From Nageia nagi (taxonomy: Eukaryota; Pinophyta): a stretch of 64,000 nt of DNA. The position numbers and the translations under genes were made by a program. Under the pieces are notes generated by a model, which made no database searches, was not told where the DNA came from, and was given only the letters and a program-made list of their open reading frames with translations. Positions 38,703-52,008 of this stretch are shown here, piece by piece (within the stretch, counting starts at the first letter, position 1; every line of letters starts with the position of its first letter). The stretch lies in contig JBITNC010000001.1 in the NCBI GenBank assembly GCA_050084985.1, forward strand, positions 3,038,001 to 3,102,000. Direction: 5' to 3'.

Positions 38703-39674
38703 TGTCATAGGGAGAGTGAATAGGGCCTGGTTGGACTACTGTGCAAGGTATATAGAGTGGCCTCTCAAGACTGCTAACATCTGATACCAGTTGGGTTGAA
38801 GAAAAATCAAAGAAATCTGATGATAAGGGAAGATAACCTATGATGTTGAAGCTTATTGGGAGAGTCGAATGGACAATTGAAATCTAGTTTAATGAGTTTG
38901 AGACTCCAATAGTGGCCAAGCTAGGATAGTTTAGAAAAGATCTCAATTTTTTAGAGTTTTATTATAAAAAAACATCCCATTTTAAAGATTTCTGGTAAAT
39001 GTTATTCTTTGGGTACAAGTCAGGTCTTACCTCTAAACATCCATGAGATGATATTTAGGATGTTGAATTGTAAAGAATCAAGGAAATAATAAAGAACTAC
39101 ATCATAAGGGATCTTTATTATTGACAAAAACTCCTTTAGAAAGATGGGAAAAAAAGAGTTTGAAAAGTATTTGATATGAAAAACTACAAAGTCAACTAAA
39201 TAGGAAGCAACTCCACCGAGCTTTCTCCATAAAAAGAATTTTATGCAAACTTATCTTGTTAAATAAAAATTGAATGGTGTACAAATATTTTTTTTTGAAA
39301 GAGATTTAAAGTTGAATTTTTGTTTGAAAGCATAATTGGAAAAGTATATTATTATCTTTGACTTGTCATTTTTACTATTTTTTTATATTAAATATAAAGT
39401 TGAATGTAATTTTAAATTATATAGATAGATGAGTCTTTTTAACATACTTTTGAACTTCATGGTTTTGTATGATTTATTAAATTTTGTTCAAAAATGAAAG
39501 AAATTATATCAAGGATTTGAATGATTGTTTCTCACATAATTAAGTTGTATAGTAAAATTCTCAAGTTTGATTATTCATATGTTGTTGCTATATGTTTTAA
39601 GTATTCTCTTTTTAAGATACAAGAAAGAATATAGCATAACCAAAACAAGCATGATAATTTTAATACAACTTAAT

Positions 39675-40173
39675 TGCTGGAATTTATAATGCATTATTGT
39701 AAAGGTTTTGTAATAATCTTCTATATAAATTCACTAATACTTAAGAGTATCATTTGATACCTTAAGTATTTAAGTGAATATGAGAATGTAACTTGTCTTA
39801 CACTCCATGTCATGAGCATGTCCCTTGGGTAAAAAGATGTGCATGTTATGCTTTTGTACATTGGATAAAAGGGTGATCCAAAGAGAGATTTTGGCATATA
39901 AATAGAAGGCTCCCTCTTTATGATCACACACCAATTTGTGGAGTAAAAATATGCTAGTGGATAGTGTTTAGGAGTTGAGGTTAGAAAGTTTGTAAGAGTT
40001 CATATTGTGAATGAAATGAGATCTAGTTAGTGGATGTACTTTTAGTTGAAGGAACCACTTACATTTTGAGTTATTTTTGTGAGATTGTTTTGTGAGTTAT
40101 TTAGATGTGTTTTGTGAGCTTTCATGTGATCTTAGAAATTTAGAGTTGTTCATATTATAGTTCAATTCTATCA
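39675..40173 (+). repeat. Element 2 5' LTR (499 bp)
   Basis: It starts TGCTGGAATTTATAATG (TGTTGG in the other LTR) and ends CTATCA. It contains the U3 palindrome (39730-39778) and a TATA box in CATATAAATAGAAGG near 39896. Confidence 0.93.
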
Positions 40174-40175
40174 TT

Positions 40176-40187
40176 TGGTATCAGAGC
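40176..40187 (+). other. Element 2 primer binding site
   Basis: TGGTATCAGAGC lies two bases after the 5' LTR. Confidence 0.95.
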
Positions 40188-40799
40188 ACCATTGAAGGCT
40201 CCTCTTCACATCTTTGGTTTGGAGACTCATCTTCAATTTGGAGGTCCTCATTCTTAACCTAATCTTCATTGCGAGGTAAATTCAAGAGAATGTATAACCT
40301 TCTCCATTTAATCCCATTCATTTTTTTTTTGGGCTAATGACACTAACATATTATGTTCTATTTGTTAGTTTATTATTGCAAATTTGGTGAAATAATAATA
40401 TGATGCATTTATTTTGGGATATGCTAACTTCTTGGTTATTTGCAATATTTACAATTTTTTATCTTTTTTTTTTTTTGAGAAGTTAGTATACAAAAAGTAT
40501 ATTGTTTTAAATTAACCTAAAATTTTGCAATAGTGTTATATTTACAAAAGAAGTTGATATGTTACTTAAGTTATTTGGAATTTGAAATTAGTTTTTTTTA
40601 CAATTTATAAGATTGTTGTTAGCTTATTAAAATTAAAAAAGAAGGTATGAATTACAAATTGATATCTTCACATAAATTTCTTGGAAAAATATATAATTTT
40701 TTTTCAAAATACAATTTACAATGAGGATTTAGAGAGGATTATACATATAGAAAGCATTTTTTTAATATACAAAATCTGCTCTTCAAAATTTGCTCTCCT

Positions 40800-41397
40800 T
40801 GTTTGATACCAACGAACCCCAATCATGTTTTTTAGTAGGCAAGTCCCCTTCTGCCTAGTTGGCACTTTTGAACCTCCCAGCTATCTTAAGCTCTCCTCCC
40901 TGGTCGTGACTTCATGGTGGCAGTCTCCCGACAACGTTCTCCCATGGTGGTCTCTACCCTCCACATTGCAGCGATCTCTACTCTCCACATTGCGACGATC
41001 TCTACCCTCCTCCCTCTCCTTGCTCCCCATCAGCATTGACTCAACAAACCCCATACCTGACCCTCGATGGCTAACCTCGTTGCCGCTCCTTGCAGCTACC
41101 CCTACCGTCACCTGCTCCGACCACCCCCTACCGCGAGGGCAACTCCTGCATTGTGGGCTCTAAGATTTTGACATCTTGGCATCGTCAGCAGGGTCTCTCT
41201 CTTCTTTGATGATGTGGGGGCCCTCTCCTCTCTGTATTTCGATTTTGGCCATTTATTTTGCGACCTCTATGATCTGTCTGTTCCTTCACCCCCCAAATTA
41301 CGAGCTCTTCCTTGTGAAGAACTCTGCCTTTGCGCACCCACTCCTATCACTGCATATGCTCTCTGCCTATTATCTCAAGCCTACTCGACCTTCTTGA
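40800..41397 (+). other. Element 2 GC-rich leader cassette
   Basis: A GC-rich block in otherwise AT-rich leader sequence contains degenerate units of the type CTCTACCCTCCACATTGC. It is unlike the cassette at the same place in Element 3, but both end at the shared sequence AGCATTTAATGA (41398 and 54146). I cannot assign its coding content; a short open stretch (40825-41163) resembles no family I know. Confidence 0.65.
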
Positions 41398-41493
41398 GCA
41401 TTTAATGAAAGCTATTAAAGTTTGGTCATTTTTTTTTCTTTTGCATGTTAAACAAGCCTTTCCTATCATGACTTACTTTAATTAAATAGATGG

Positions 41494-41631
41494 GTGGAAT
41501 AAAGAACTCAAATAGCATTAAATTTGATAAACTTAATGCATTTGGGTAGAGTGTAGGTTTTCGTGGAATAAAGAACTCAAATAGCATTAAATTTGATAAA
41601 CTTAATGCATTTCGGTAGAGTGTAGGTTTTG
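41494..41631. repeat. 69-bp tandem duplication in the Element 2 leader
   Basis: GTGGAATAAAGAACTCAAAT starts at 41494 and again at 41563. The two copies are almost identical and so arose recently relative to the element's age. Confidence 0.9.
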
Positions 41632-42706
41632 TCTGACACATTAATTGCATAAAGTGGAGTATAGGCCTCTACCTTCATTTAATTTTGTGTAGAGGTTATG
41701 ATGGCTTATTTATTTTTTTATCTACTTGGATAAATATTTTTTAGGCAAAATGTTTAAAGAATAAATTTGGCACTTCTCAAATTAACTAAGCATACTATTG
41801 CCTTAAGATCAATTTTAAGTAAAAGGGGGACTCTTACTTCTTTAATGCTATTAATGGAAAATATAGTGTATTTACTTAAAATTAGGATGGATGTACACTT
41901 AGAATTTTTTTTTAGCATGTAAAATACTTTTAAAGATAAAGTATTAAGTTAAGCTAAGTATGCTATGTTTAAGGGTACAAATTTAAGTAAAAAGAAGAAT
42001 TTGTATAAATTTTTACTTTAATTTTATCAAATGCATGATTAGGACTTAATTTTTTTAAGTTAATAATACTTGGTTATGACTTAAAATTTTTAAGATAAAA
42101 TGTGCATTTTAGATGCATTTTTTTAAGTTAAAATGATGTATGGTACTTAAATTTTAAATTAAATGCCTGCTTAATACTTATTTGTTAAGTTAATAAATGC
42201 ATGCTTAGTACTTAAATTTTATGCATGCCTAATACTTGCTTAGAAATTAATTTTTGATGATAAATGCTTAAAGACTTAAAATTTAAGATAAATACTTAAG
42301 TATGTTAAGTCAAATAATGCAATGTTAAGTTATGATGCAATCTACTTCTTATGCAAGAATGGACTTGTGCAAAATTAGGAATGATGTAAAGGTGTCTTTT
42401 AGAGGTTGGTAAACAAAATCAATTGGACACTTAGGTTTTAGATTTTTAAATGGATGATATTTTATTTATGCTCTTTACTTCATATTTTATTATTTGCTTT
42501 ATTTGCTTATGCAAACATTGATATGAGTAACTCCCTAAAATAAATACATTCGAATGCACATTTTGTGACATGATTTGTTTACGGAGCCATGAGGTGAGGA
42601 CAGGTGGATTGAAGCCTTTAAGTTCAATGATCCAAATGGTGAAAAGTTCGTACTCAATTTCCTTTAACTCCTCTGTTGGTTTGGATATAACTCCATTAGG
42701 TGGGTA

Positions 42707-42733
42707 GGCATGTGTGTAGTGATACCACATGTC
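42707..42733 (+). other. Conserved leader hairpin, Element 2 copy
   Basis: GGCATGTG (42707-42714) pairs with CACATGTC (42726-42733) around the 11-base loop TGTAGTGATAC. Stem and loop are identical to those in Element 3 (55163-55189). Confidence 0.75.
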
Positions 42734-43181
42734 TACACGTCTATTTAGGGATTATCCTGATCACCTAGGAGAATAACTTGAAACCTAATAAAGATTAATA
42801 ATTTGGCTAATCTAATAAATATCATAACCTTGGAAAATAGTAGGTACTTCTCCTTATGAGAGTATAAAATTGATTAAGGTGAACTGGTTGAGGATTGGTA
42901 GTACTTGGGCTTCTCTTGTGTGGGCATCTACGTGAAAGCCTAATTTTAGATAAGAAAATAAGCTTCAACAATATCACTCTACATCTACGGTTCTTGAGAT
43001 GAGAAATATATTTGGGTATATGGATTATTTGAGTTGTAAAATATTTGCACTTATGAATTAAATCAAGCATGTCTCTAGTGTTAAATGTAACATGTATTAT
43101 TTACTTGGTTAAAATTTAATATTTAATATTATTTATTAAACCACATGCTTATTATTTTTTACATTCTTATTTAGCAAATAG

Positions 43182-44401
43182 GAGACTTCTTTTTACCCAA
43201 ACACATTTTTGATGGTTCCAACTTTAAGATTTGGAAACTATAAATAAAAGTTGAATTGTAGGTAAGGAAGCTTTGGCAAATAGTAAATGAGAACCTTGTA
43301 CCTCCTATAGATGAGAAGGCACTAGAGGCTTATAACATAAATAATGGGTTGGCAACTTCCATGATTTACTGTGCAATTTTAGATAATGTGCTCTTGATAA
43401 TTTTCTCTTTAACCTCGATAAAAAAAGCTTGGGATAAGCTTAAGAAAATCTACCTTAGTTCACTTTTTTCAAGAAGGTTTACCATTCTCCAAAAGTTGAT
43501 TCAATCTCATCAAGGGGAAGATGCAAGTGTTGCAATCTACTTGAACAAAATCATTGACCTAAAGACTCAACTTGTTACATGTGGATGCGATTGGATCAAT
43601 AATGAGTTCATGGTGTTTATCATTATTCAAATCCTTTCTTCAAAGTTTGAAAACTTTGTAACGGTTATGGAAATAAGGTTTGATGAAGAAGAAGAAGTCT
43701 TCTCCCTTGAGAACCTTTCTAGGCACCTATTGAAGTATGAGAAAACCCTTAATAATAAGGTGTTAATTTTTTCTCCTAAGGATAATAACGTTGCTCTTAG
43801 AGTAACCAAAACTCTTTTCAAGAAGAAGTTCAACCATCAAAAGAAATTTTATCCTTCTTCCTCTAAAAGGTTTGAGAAAAGAGATAATGGCTACTACAAC
43901 AACAAGAACATTAGAAATAATAACCACACCAGTAGAAATAATGGCAACAACAACCACATCAAGCAAAGAGATGGAAAAGGCAAAGCAAACAATCCTTATC
44001 TTAAGAAAAAAATTGATGGTAATTGTAACTATTATGGCATCCAAGATCATAAAGAAGTTGTTTGCTATAAAAAGAAAAGAGAGGAAAAGAATAAAGGTAA
44101 TAGAAATATAAAGAACTTCAACGAAAAGAAGAATATTCATGCTGATTTTGCTATGATGCCTTACTTCTTATCTTGCTCTTTTTCATCTGAATGGATTGTT
44201 GACTCTGGTTGCACTAATCACCTATGCTTTGAAAAGAAAAAGTTTGAGAACTTTTATAAGTATAAAAAAGATGTAGTTATGATAGGTGATAACTCTACCC
44301 TTGAAGTACAAGGAATTGGGAATGTACTAATTCATAAAAAGGTTCTTGAAAATATTCTCTATGTTCTTAAGTTAAGGATGAACCTTCTCTCTGTAATCTA
44401 A
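43182..44401 (+). pseudogene. Element 2 gag-protease remnant
   Basis: The start region matches Element 3 Gag (PKH.FDGSNF.IW), but the initiator ATG has become ATA and two stops follow. From 43349 an open stretch of 350 residues covers the rest of Gag (KKAWDKLKKIYLSS and onward). It includes a spoiled zinc knuckle (CNYYGIQDHKEVVC, with Tyr for the second Cys) and an intact-looking protease site, WIVDSGCTNHLC. It stops at 44401. Confidence 0.85.
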
Positions 44402-47071
44402 GTTGCTAGAAAAAGGTACTTTTTTAAGTTCGACTCTCAATCTGAAGCATTAAGAAAGGATTTACCATTTGGTTAAAGGATCTATGAAAGATAACCTCTA
44501 CATTGTGAATCAAGTTTCATCAAAGATGTGTCTTACTTCTAGTGTGTGTTCTAGAGGTAATCTTTGGCACCATCATTTAGGGCACCTTAACTATAAGAGT
44601 ATTCAAGTCATGAAAGACTAAGAACTTATGGAAGGTTTACCTATAATTTCTCCTTCAGTTGGTCTATGCGAGAAGTGCATTCTTGGAAAGATGCATAAAA
44701 AAAGTTTGAAAAAGATAAGGTAACAAGAGCATCTCAACCTCTTCAACTTGTGCATTCAAATTTGATGGGTTTGTTTCAAACTAAATCATTTAAAGGAGCA
44801 TTTTACGTCTTGACCATCATTAATGACTTTAGTAGGATGACCTTTGGGTATCTACTTGAGCATAAAGATCAAACCTTTGAGAGTTTTAAAGTTTTTAAGG
44901 TCTTTGTTGAGAATCAAACTAACCTTAAAATAAAGATGTTAAGATTAGATAATGGAAGAAAATATAACAATAATGAATTAATTACTATTATTCTAAGTAT
45001 AGAATAAGAGGTGATTTACGATTCCTTACACTCTTCAGCAGAATGGTGTTGTCAAAAGAAAAAATAGAACAAGTATAGAAATGGCTAGATGCATGTTGGC
45101 TAATCTTTGTAGTTTCTTGTGGGGTGAAGTTGTGAGCACTACTATTTACACCTTGAATAAGTGTCCCACAAAAACCATTCAAAGTAAAACTCCTTTTGAA
45201 TCATGGTTAGGAAGAAAACCTAACATTTCTCACCTTAGGGTGTTTGGTTGTGAAGCATTCTACTACATTGTTTATGAAAAAAGAAAAAAATTTAGATAAA
45301 AAAGCTAAAAAATGCATCTTTATGAGTTATGATAGTCAACATAGAGGCTATAAGCTTTATGCTCCTTCCTACAAAGTTGTGTTTATTTTAAGGGATGTAA
45401 AGTTCAATAAACTTCTTAAAGAATCTACTTCTAATGAGGATGTTGATGATCTAGAGGACTCTTCACTTGTACCTAGCTGGTTAGATATTGATGTAGATAA
45501 ATCACCTTAGGAATAAAATTCTCTAACATAAAGAGTAACAAGGAGCATGACCTTGAACGAATATTTATTTATCAATATTGACAACAAGTATGAGCCCTTA
45601 ACCTTCAAAAAAGCTTCTAAGCACGAGTGCTGGATAGAAGCCATGAAAGTGAAGTATGAGGTGCTTATGAAAAATAAAACTTGGGACTTGATTCCTTATC
45701 CCAATGAGAAGAATGTGATTGGTAATAAGTGGATCTACAAGGTTAAGTTCAATTTAGTTGGAGATATTAAAAAATACAAGGCAAATTTAGTAGCCAAAGG
45801 TTTTGTTTAAAAATACAGTGTAGATTATGAGGAAACCTTTGCTCCTATGGCAAAGATGCCTATTGTGAAAATTATTGTTGCTCTTTTTATAGTTCAAATA
45901 TAGAAAGTTTTTAAACTTGATGTTAAGAGTGCATTTCTCAATAGTGACTTAGATGTGAAAATCTTCATGAATCAACTAGAAGGGTTTATTATGGAAGGTA
46001 AAGAGTCTTTTGTGTGCAACTAAAGAAGTCTTTATATGGATTTAAGTAAGCACCTAAGCCTAGTATAGGAACATTTTAAGGTAATTTATAAACATTGGTT
46101 TCTCCAAGTATTTTTTTGACTCCGATCTATATGTGCTCAATCAAGGGAAAGATGTGGTCTTAATTCTCTTTTATATGGATGATCTTCTGATAACTAAGAA
46201 TAATTAAGAAATCATTCAAGAGTGCATATCCAAACTTAAGGTAACGTTTGAAATGATTGATCTTGGTCTCTTACACTACTATCTTGTAATGCAAGTGTAT
46301 CAATACAAAGATTATATTTATCTCAGTCAATCTAAGTATATATCAGATATCTTGTAGAAGTTTGAAATGAAAGAGTGTAGATATGCTATGATCTTAGTCT
46401 CTCCTGGACTCATTATTTCTCTTAGCTTCAACTCTTAGTTAGTTGATGCTACAACTTACAGGTAATTAATTGGTAGTATTTTGTATTTGACTATATTCAA
46501 GCTAGATATTACCTTTGCAGTGAATCTGATGGCACGATTCATGCAGAAACCTTATGTTAAGCACCTCAATGTTGTTAAAAAAATCTTGAGATATGTTGCA
46601 AGAACTAAGGATCTTGCTCTCAAGTATTATAAGTTACCCTCATTTATTATCTTTGAATTCTCAGATTTTGACTATGGAGAAGATAAAGATGATAGAAATC
46701 AACCTCTATGTATGTGTTTAGCATTAGTTCAGATGCTATCTCTTGGGGTTCCAAGAAGCAATTTACTATTTTTCTTTCCACCACAGAAGCTAAATATCGT
46801 GTCATGTCTATTGTAGCCTAGGAAGCCATTTAGTTAAGGTATTTTTTAAAAGAAATTAGGTATGAGTAAGGTGGCTCATCTTTGATTTTGTCAAATAATC
46901 AATCAGCTATTTCTTTGGCTAAGAATCTTGTGTTCCATCAAAGAATAAAACATATGAAAATCCATGCCCATTTTATCAAGGAGAAGGTTCTTGATGGCAT
47001 CATACACTTGGAGTATTTTCCATCTATCTTAAACTTTGCTAATTTGTTCACCAAGCCCCTTTTGAAAGCTT
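44402..47071 (+). pseudogene. Element 2 pol remnant
   Basis: Recognisable in order: the GAG-pre-integrase region with CEKCILGKMHKK (44665-44705), integrase (FSRMTFGYLLEHKDQTFE, 44750-45007, then LGRKPNISHLRVFGCEA), reverse transcriptase (EAMKVKYEVLMKNKTWDL from 45547, NKWIYKVKF), and RNase H to FTKPLLKA near 47070. Many stops and frame breaks separate the parts. Where Element 3 has YVDDLL the RT box reads YMDDLL. Confidence 0.85.
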
Positions 47072-47230
47072 AATTCTATAAGCTTAGGGATGCTATCGGG
47101 TTGGTGAAGTTATCCTCAAGGGGGAGTGAAATTTGAATTCTTATGTTGAATTCATATTTGTGATGACAACTTCACCCTTAGAAGAATTTTTGTGTTATAT
47201 AGTGTTGATTTTACTGTACACCTTCACAGT

Positions 47231-47254
47231 AAGTTCCCTTTGCATGAGGAACTT
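47231..47254 (+). other. 3' untranslated hairpin, Element 2 copy
   Basis: AAGTTCC (47231-47237) pairs with GGAACTT (47248-47254) around the loop CTTTGCATGA. It corresponds to the five hairpins of Element 3 at 59556-59816 but has different, still complementary, stem bases. Decayed relatives follow near 47310 and 47360. Confidence 0.8.
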
Positions 47255-47849
47255 GTATAAAATTTTTAAAAGCAAAAAGATTGGCCAATATATCATTGTT
47301 AAATTATCCATGTGTGAGAAACTCTTATGTGTCTTTTGGCATTATTTAGTTATCCATATGTGAGGAACTCAAATGTGCATTATCTATTTTATAATGATAA
47401 TCAACACATTTTATATACAATAGGTGACTATGAGTTTTTGGCATGGCATCTTCATGATGACTTATAGTGCACCATTGATCAGTTCATGATGGCATTTGTA
47501 TGATTCATCTATCTTTGTTAATATGAGTATGTTGCATCTAACTAATCTTATTATTTGAGCTACTTATGAATTGTAGGTTCTTTTGAGATTGCAGGTTACT
47601 TACTTTAGGTATGTAGGCTCTTGAAAACTCTTCATGACTTCTAGTTGGATGACTACTTTATGTACATTAAAATTGGTTGTGATTAGTGATTTTATTTGAA
47701 AAAGTAGTGAGTCTCAAACTAGATCTTTCTTACTTTACAAATATGTAAAAAGTTCTCATCTCCGTTGTATCTACTTGGAGGAGAACTCTCTTATTTTCTC
47801 TTCTTCTTCTCTTTTATTTGCTTTATCCCAATATTGAATTAAGGGGGAG

Positions 47850-48346
47850 TGTTGGAATGTATAATGCATTATTGTAAAGGTTTTGTAATAATCTTCTATG
47901 TAAATTTGCTAATACTTAAGGGTATCATTTGATACCTTAAGTATTTAAGTTAATATGAGAATGTAACTTGTCCTACATTCCATGTCATGAGCATGCCCCT
48001 TGGGTAAAAAGATGTGCATATCATGCTTTTGTACATTTGATAAAAAGGTGATTCAAAGAGGAATTTTGGCCTATAAATAGAAAGCTCCCTCTTTGTGATC
48101 ACACACAAATTTATGGAGTAAAATTATGCTAATGGATAGTGTTTAGGAGTTGAGGTTAGAAAGTTTGTAAGAGTTCATATTGTGAATGAAGTGAGATCTA
48201 GTTAGTGGATATACTCCTAGTTGGAAGAACCATTTACATCTTGATTTATCTTTGTGAGATTATTTTGAGTTATTTAAATGTGTTTTGTGAGTTTTCATGT
48301 CATCTTGGGAATTTAGAGTTGTTCATGTTATAGTTCAATTTTATGA
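47850..48346 (+). repeat. Element 2 3' LTR (497 bp)
   Basis: It starts TGTTGGAATGTATAATG directly after AAGGGGGAG and ends TTTTATGA, where the terminal CA has become GA. The core of the U3 palindrome lies at 47911-47945. Confidence 0.93.
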
Positions 48347-48689
48347 TTAATTATATAAAAAATAATCGTTCAAATACTTAATTGATATATATTTACTTCT
48401 AAACAAACTTTGATAGATCCTAGAAATTAGGGGTTTTAAAAGATGTTAAAATACTTATCTATTTATCTTGATTTAAGAAATTACAAACCCACCAGCATTT
48501 ATAAAGGGTAAATAAGATTAAGGCTTGCAAACCAAAGTGGTATAAAATGAAACTTCTTACTTGTAAGGAAAAAGAGGAGTCATGTTATAGATTAATGTCA
48601 TTAAGTGGTTCTCTTTAAATAATGGATTGATATTTGTTACTAAGTGAGAAGGATTTAGTCTTAGAGGGATTAATAGAAACATCAACATA

Positions 48690-48717
48690 ATGTGTGTGTG
48701 TATATATATATATATAT
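48690..48717. repeat. Microsatellite (TG)n(TA)n
   Basis: A short TG run is followed by a TA run in unit B. It is absent from the matching place in unit A. Confidence 0.9.
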
Positions 48718-50008
48718 TTAAAGAATTTTCTTTTGAATATTGATTAAGGTATGATAATATATTTGTCATAGTATATTTTTTTTTGTTAAGTTCATTAGAT
48801 ATTAGTTATTTTATATTATCATAGATTTTATTTAAAATATTTTTTGGAATGCTTTGCATGTTTGTTTCTTAGGGTTGAATATTGCATTTTAGTATTCTTT
48901 TCATGGTACTAGAGTAGGTTAGATTTTTGCATGCAACTGGTTCATTGTGAGGTTTTATGGCTCTCATGGTGGGTGCATGGTGGTTCTCCACAAAATGAAA
49001 ACCATAAGACGATTGATATGGTGTATTTCTCTATTATTTTTGGTTAAGGTATTTCTCCATTTTGAGAGGACATTGAAAATGGTGAACAATTTATGTTTTC
49101 TTTTTACAAACATGGTTTATTTTCTCCTCATGTAGCTTTATCTCAATGTGCCTACATGCTCCTCCTATGATGACCTACCTTTTTTGCATGCTCTTGTTGA
49201 TTCCCCCAAGCATGAACCTAACTTGATGCACCTCCTTGAACCTCTTCAATATTTAGTTGCCTAGTCTTTTGGCCCTTCATGTCCTTACACCCACCCTTCA
49301 TGACCTTTTTTGGTGCAATTATGCGCCCCTAATATGCCCTTAGATTGGTAAAACCCTTCAAATCACCCCCTCCAACTTGATGCATTAGTTTTGGCATGGT
49401 GTAGTGGGATTTTGTTTTTTGCTGATGTGATATAGGGAATGTGCATGTTGATGTGGTATCCATCTAAACTTGTTTCCTTACTGATTGAGTGCTTTTTTGT
49501 TTACTAGATTAGCTGACTATGCAATTTATTTTGATAATTTTTCTCATCGATGTTTTTTGGTCTTAACTTCGACATTGAAGGTCAAATTTCAATTCTATTA
49601 GTGGATTTGGGTTCTTCACTATATCCCAATTGAAACAAGTAGTTGAACAAGCCCTTTTGGTTTCATAGTTTGCCTAGAATCAAGGTTCAAATTTCTACAT
49701 TTAACTTATTAATGAAATTCATTTTTCTTAACTTCATTAATTTTCCTATAGTTTGGGGCCCAAAATTTTTAATTTTTGCCCCTAATTGAATTAATTGCAT
49801 AACTTTGTCATACGAACTCCATTTTGAGTGTCATTTTTTCCAGTATTGGGTTGATTCATAATTCTTTATTGCAAACTAGATTGTAACCACAAACTATAAA
49901 TATATTTTCTTTGGGAGGTTTTCGTTGAAGGTGAAAAAAATTTGGTTGGGTTTGTTTGGTGTTGGTGTGGATTTGTGCACCTCTTTTTGGTTCTTCCTTT
50001 CAACAAAT

Positions 50009-51350
50009 ATGACATCTACAACATCATCAATTGAACCCTAAACACCTTATAATTATCACATATGAAAACCCAAAATGCTTAATCTACTATCACAAGAAGG
50101 AAAATTATATGAAGCACTAGTCCTTATCATAATGAATGTAACAAAAAGCTTGTGGTTTCATCTTGAGGTTGTAAAACTCCTTTTGATAGTTGGAGCAAAC
50201 TAGAGAAATTGTTTGGCAAATTTGATTATATACGATCCATGCGACTTGATGTAGAGTTAACAACAATGTCTCTTGATGACTATCCTACAATTGTAGACTA
50301 CCTCACTAAGTTTAAAGAACTCTTAACACAATTAAAAGGAAGTGGAAAAAATAAGAGTGAAGAGGAATGCATTTTATCTCATTATATCAAAACTTAGAGG
50401 ACCATTTCAAATCTTTGCTTTCACATTCCTCTCCACTATGGATTCATTTGGAGCAAATTTCAAATTGCCCATTTTAGAAGAATTTTGTGACAAACATTCT
50501 AAGGAAGAAACCAAATTGTCCAATCTTGAGTCCACTTCTCCCAAAGCTTTAGTTGCATCCAATCCTAAAGGTAAATACAAAGGCAAATGAAAATAAAATC
50601 TAAGTCTAAAAACCCTTCCTCTCTTACACAAGTAAGCCCCAAAGAATCAAAACCCAATAAGTATTCTAAGAAAAAAGATAAGACTCTTTTTCACTTGTAC
50701 CTTTTATGGGAAAAATCTAGCAAATATTGGAAAAAGTTGCCAACCTTAGAAGAAGCCATAAAGAAACATAACATCAATATTCCCAAAGAACATGGCAAAG
50801 CCTTAAATATTCAAGGAAAATATGTTAGTTCTAGCTCTCACACCTGGGTTTTAGATTCTAGTGCTTCTCACCACATGAATTCTTCCAAAGAGTCTTTTGC
50901 TTCACTTGGTCCAAGTTTGAAATAAGTATTGAGGTATTTGATTCATCTTCCATTCCTATAAAAGGGAAATATGATATTTTGATTGATGGAGACCATGTCA
51001 ATGAGGTTCTTTATGTGCCCAACATCTCCACTAGTCATCTTTCTGTATATTAAATTTGTGATTCAGGGAAAGGGAAGACTATTTTGTTCACACCTCATGG
51101 AGTAAAAATTAGGAGTTTGTTAGAGGAATACTCCCTTATTGCATAAGGTATTTTTGATCATAATTCTAATTTATACCACTTTGAGGTATTCGATGATGAT
51201 GTTATTTCAGGTACTTGCCTTGTTGCCCATGTTGACAGTCAGAGCAAACTTTGGTAGGAACAATTTGGTCATCTTAATTACATTTATCTTAGGGAACTAA
51301 GTTCACATGACATGGTAGTTGGATTACCTAAAGTTCTTGTCTTGATGGAG
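50009..51350 (+). pseudogene. Copia gag-protease remnant in unit B
   Basis: This is the counterpart of 37024-38420. It has a start MTSTTSSIEP, then VELTTMSLDDYPTIVDY, LTQLKGSGKNKSEEE, GANFKLPILEEFCDKHSKEE and a protease remnant TWVLDSSASHHM. It ends in the pre-integrase region at the same point as the unit A copy (GATGGAGTATGCCC, near 51346), so the loss of integrase, RT and RNase H came before the duplication. Confidence 0.8.
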
Positions 51351-51600
51351 TATGCCCTTAGAAACCTTCTTTTTTATATTCTTGGAGTTCTCTATGAACT
51401 CATAGTGGTGTATGGATAAGATCTTTTCAACTAATTTTAGCTTGTAGATTTGACAGTTCTCATTATACGAGCCATGTATTTATTCTTGGACTCTCTCTTT
51501 GAATATGCAATCACTTCTTGAGCTTTTCTCCAATTTTATTGTGATGCTTTGCATATCTATTTCTTGTGGTTGAATATTACTTTTTAGTATTCTCTTTAAT

Positions 51601-52003
51601 ATTTATGTGTAGTTTGGTTTGGAAAATATTTATTGTAGATAGGCGGATGCATAAATAAAAAATAATAATGTATTAAATATGTAAAATTAATTATGTTTAT
51701 GGAAAGAAAATATTTTAATAGTTCAATGTAGTTTAGAAATTTAACAATTATGGTTATGCAAATTTACAAGAGGAGATATATAGAAGATTTTTATAGAATT
51801 AGATGATTAGATACAAGTTGACATATAGCTTGTAATCTTGGAGGATAAATCTTAGTGTTCTAGAGCAAATGAATGATGAACTTGTGTCATGTTAAACTAG
51901 AGTTGGTCCTTAGGATCAGTTTATGATCAATTTATATGAAAGACCAAATTGTTCATGTTTTGGGATTGGAATTCCAAAATGATCGTATTTTGGTATGCAA
52001 GGT
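51601..52003. other. Sequence between unit B and Element 3
   Basis: AT-rich. I see no gene or repeat. Confidence 0.5.
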
Positions 52004-52008
52004 CTATA

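Larger units (their letters stand above)
39675..48346 (+). mobile_element. Element 2: full-length, decayed Ty1/Copia retrotransposon
   Basis: This 8,672-bp element has LTRs 39675-40173 and 47850-48346 and a perfect 5-bp duplication TTAAT (39670-39674 and 48347-48351). It has a primer site at 40176-40187, a 3-kb leader with a GC-rich cassette, gag, pol and a purine tract AAGGGGGAG (47841-47849). The two LTRs differ at about 43 of 497 positions by eye (near 9%), so it is far older than Element 3, its close relative. Stops and frame breaks run through all its coding parts. Confidence 0.93.
38703..51600 (+). repeat. Tandem duplication, unit B (interrupted by Element 2)
   Basis: Colinear with unit A. 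Homology runs 38703-39674, is broken by Element 2, and resumes from 48347 to about 51600. Without Element 2 it is about 4.2 kb. It lacks the SINE and the solo LTR found in unit A and has lost about 170 bases near 48845. Confidence 0.75.

Noticed and set aside
40825-41163. Plus-strand frame in the Element 2 GC-rich cassette as a gene
   Set aside because: Ser/Leu/Pro-rich low-complexity peptide derived from CTCTACCCTCC-type repeats; no recognisable family.
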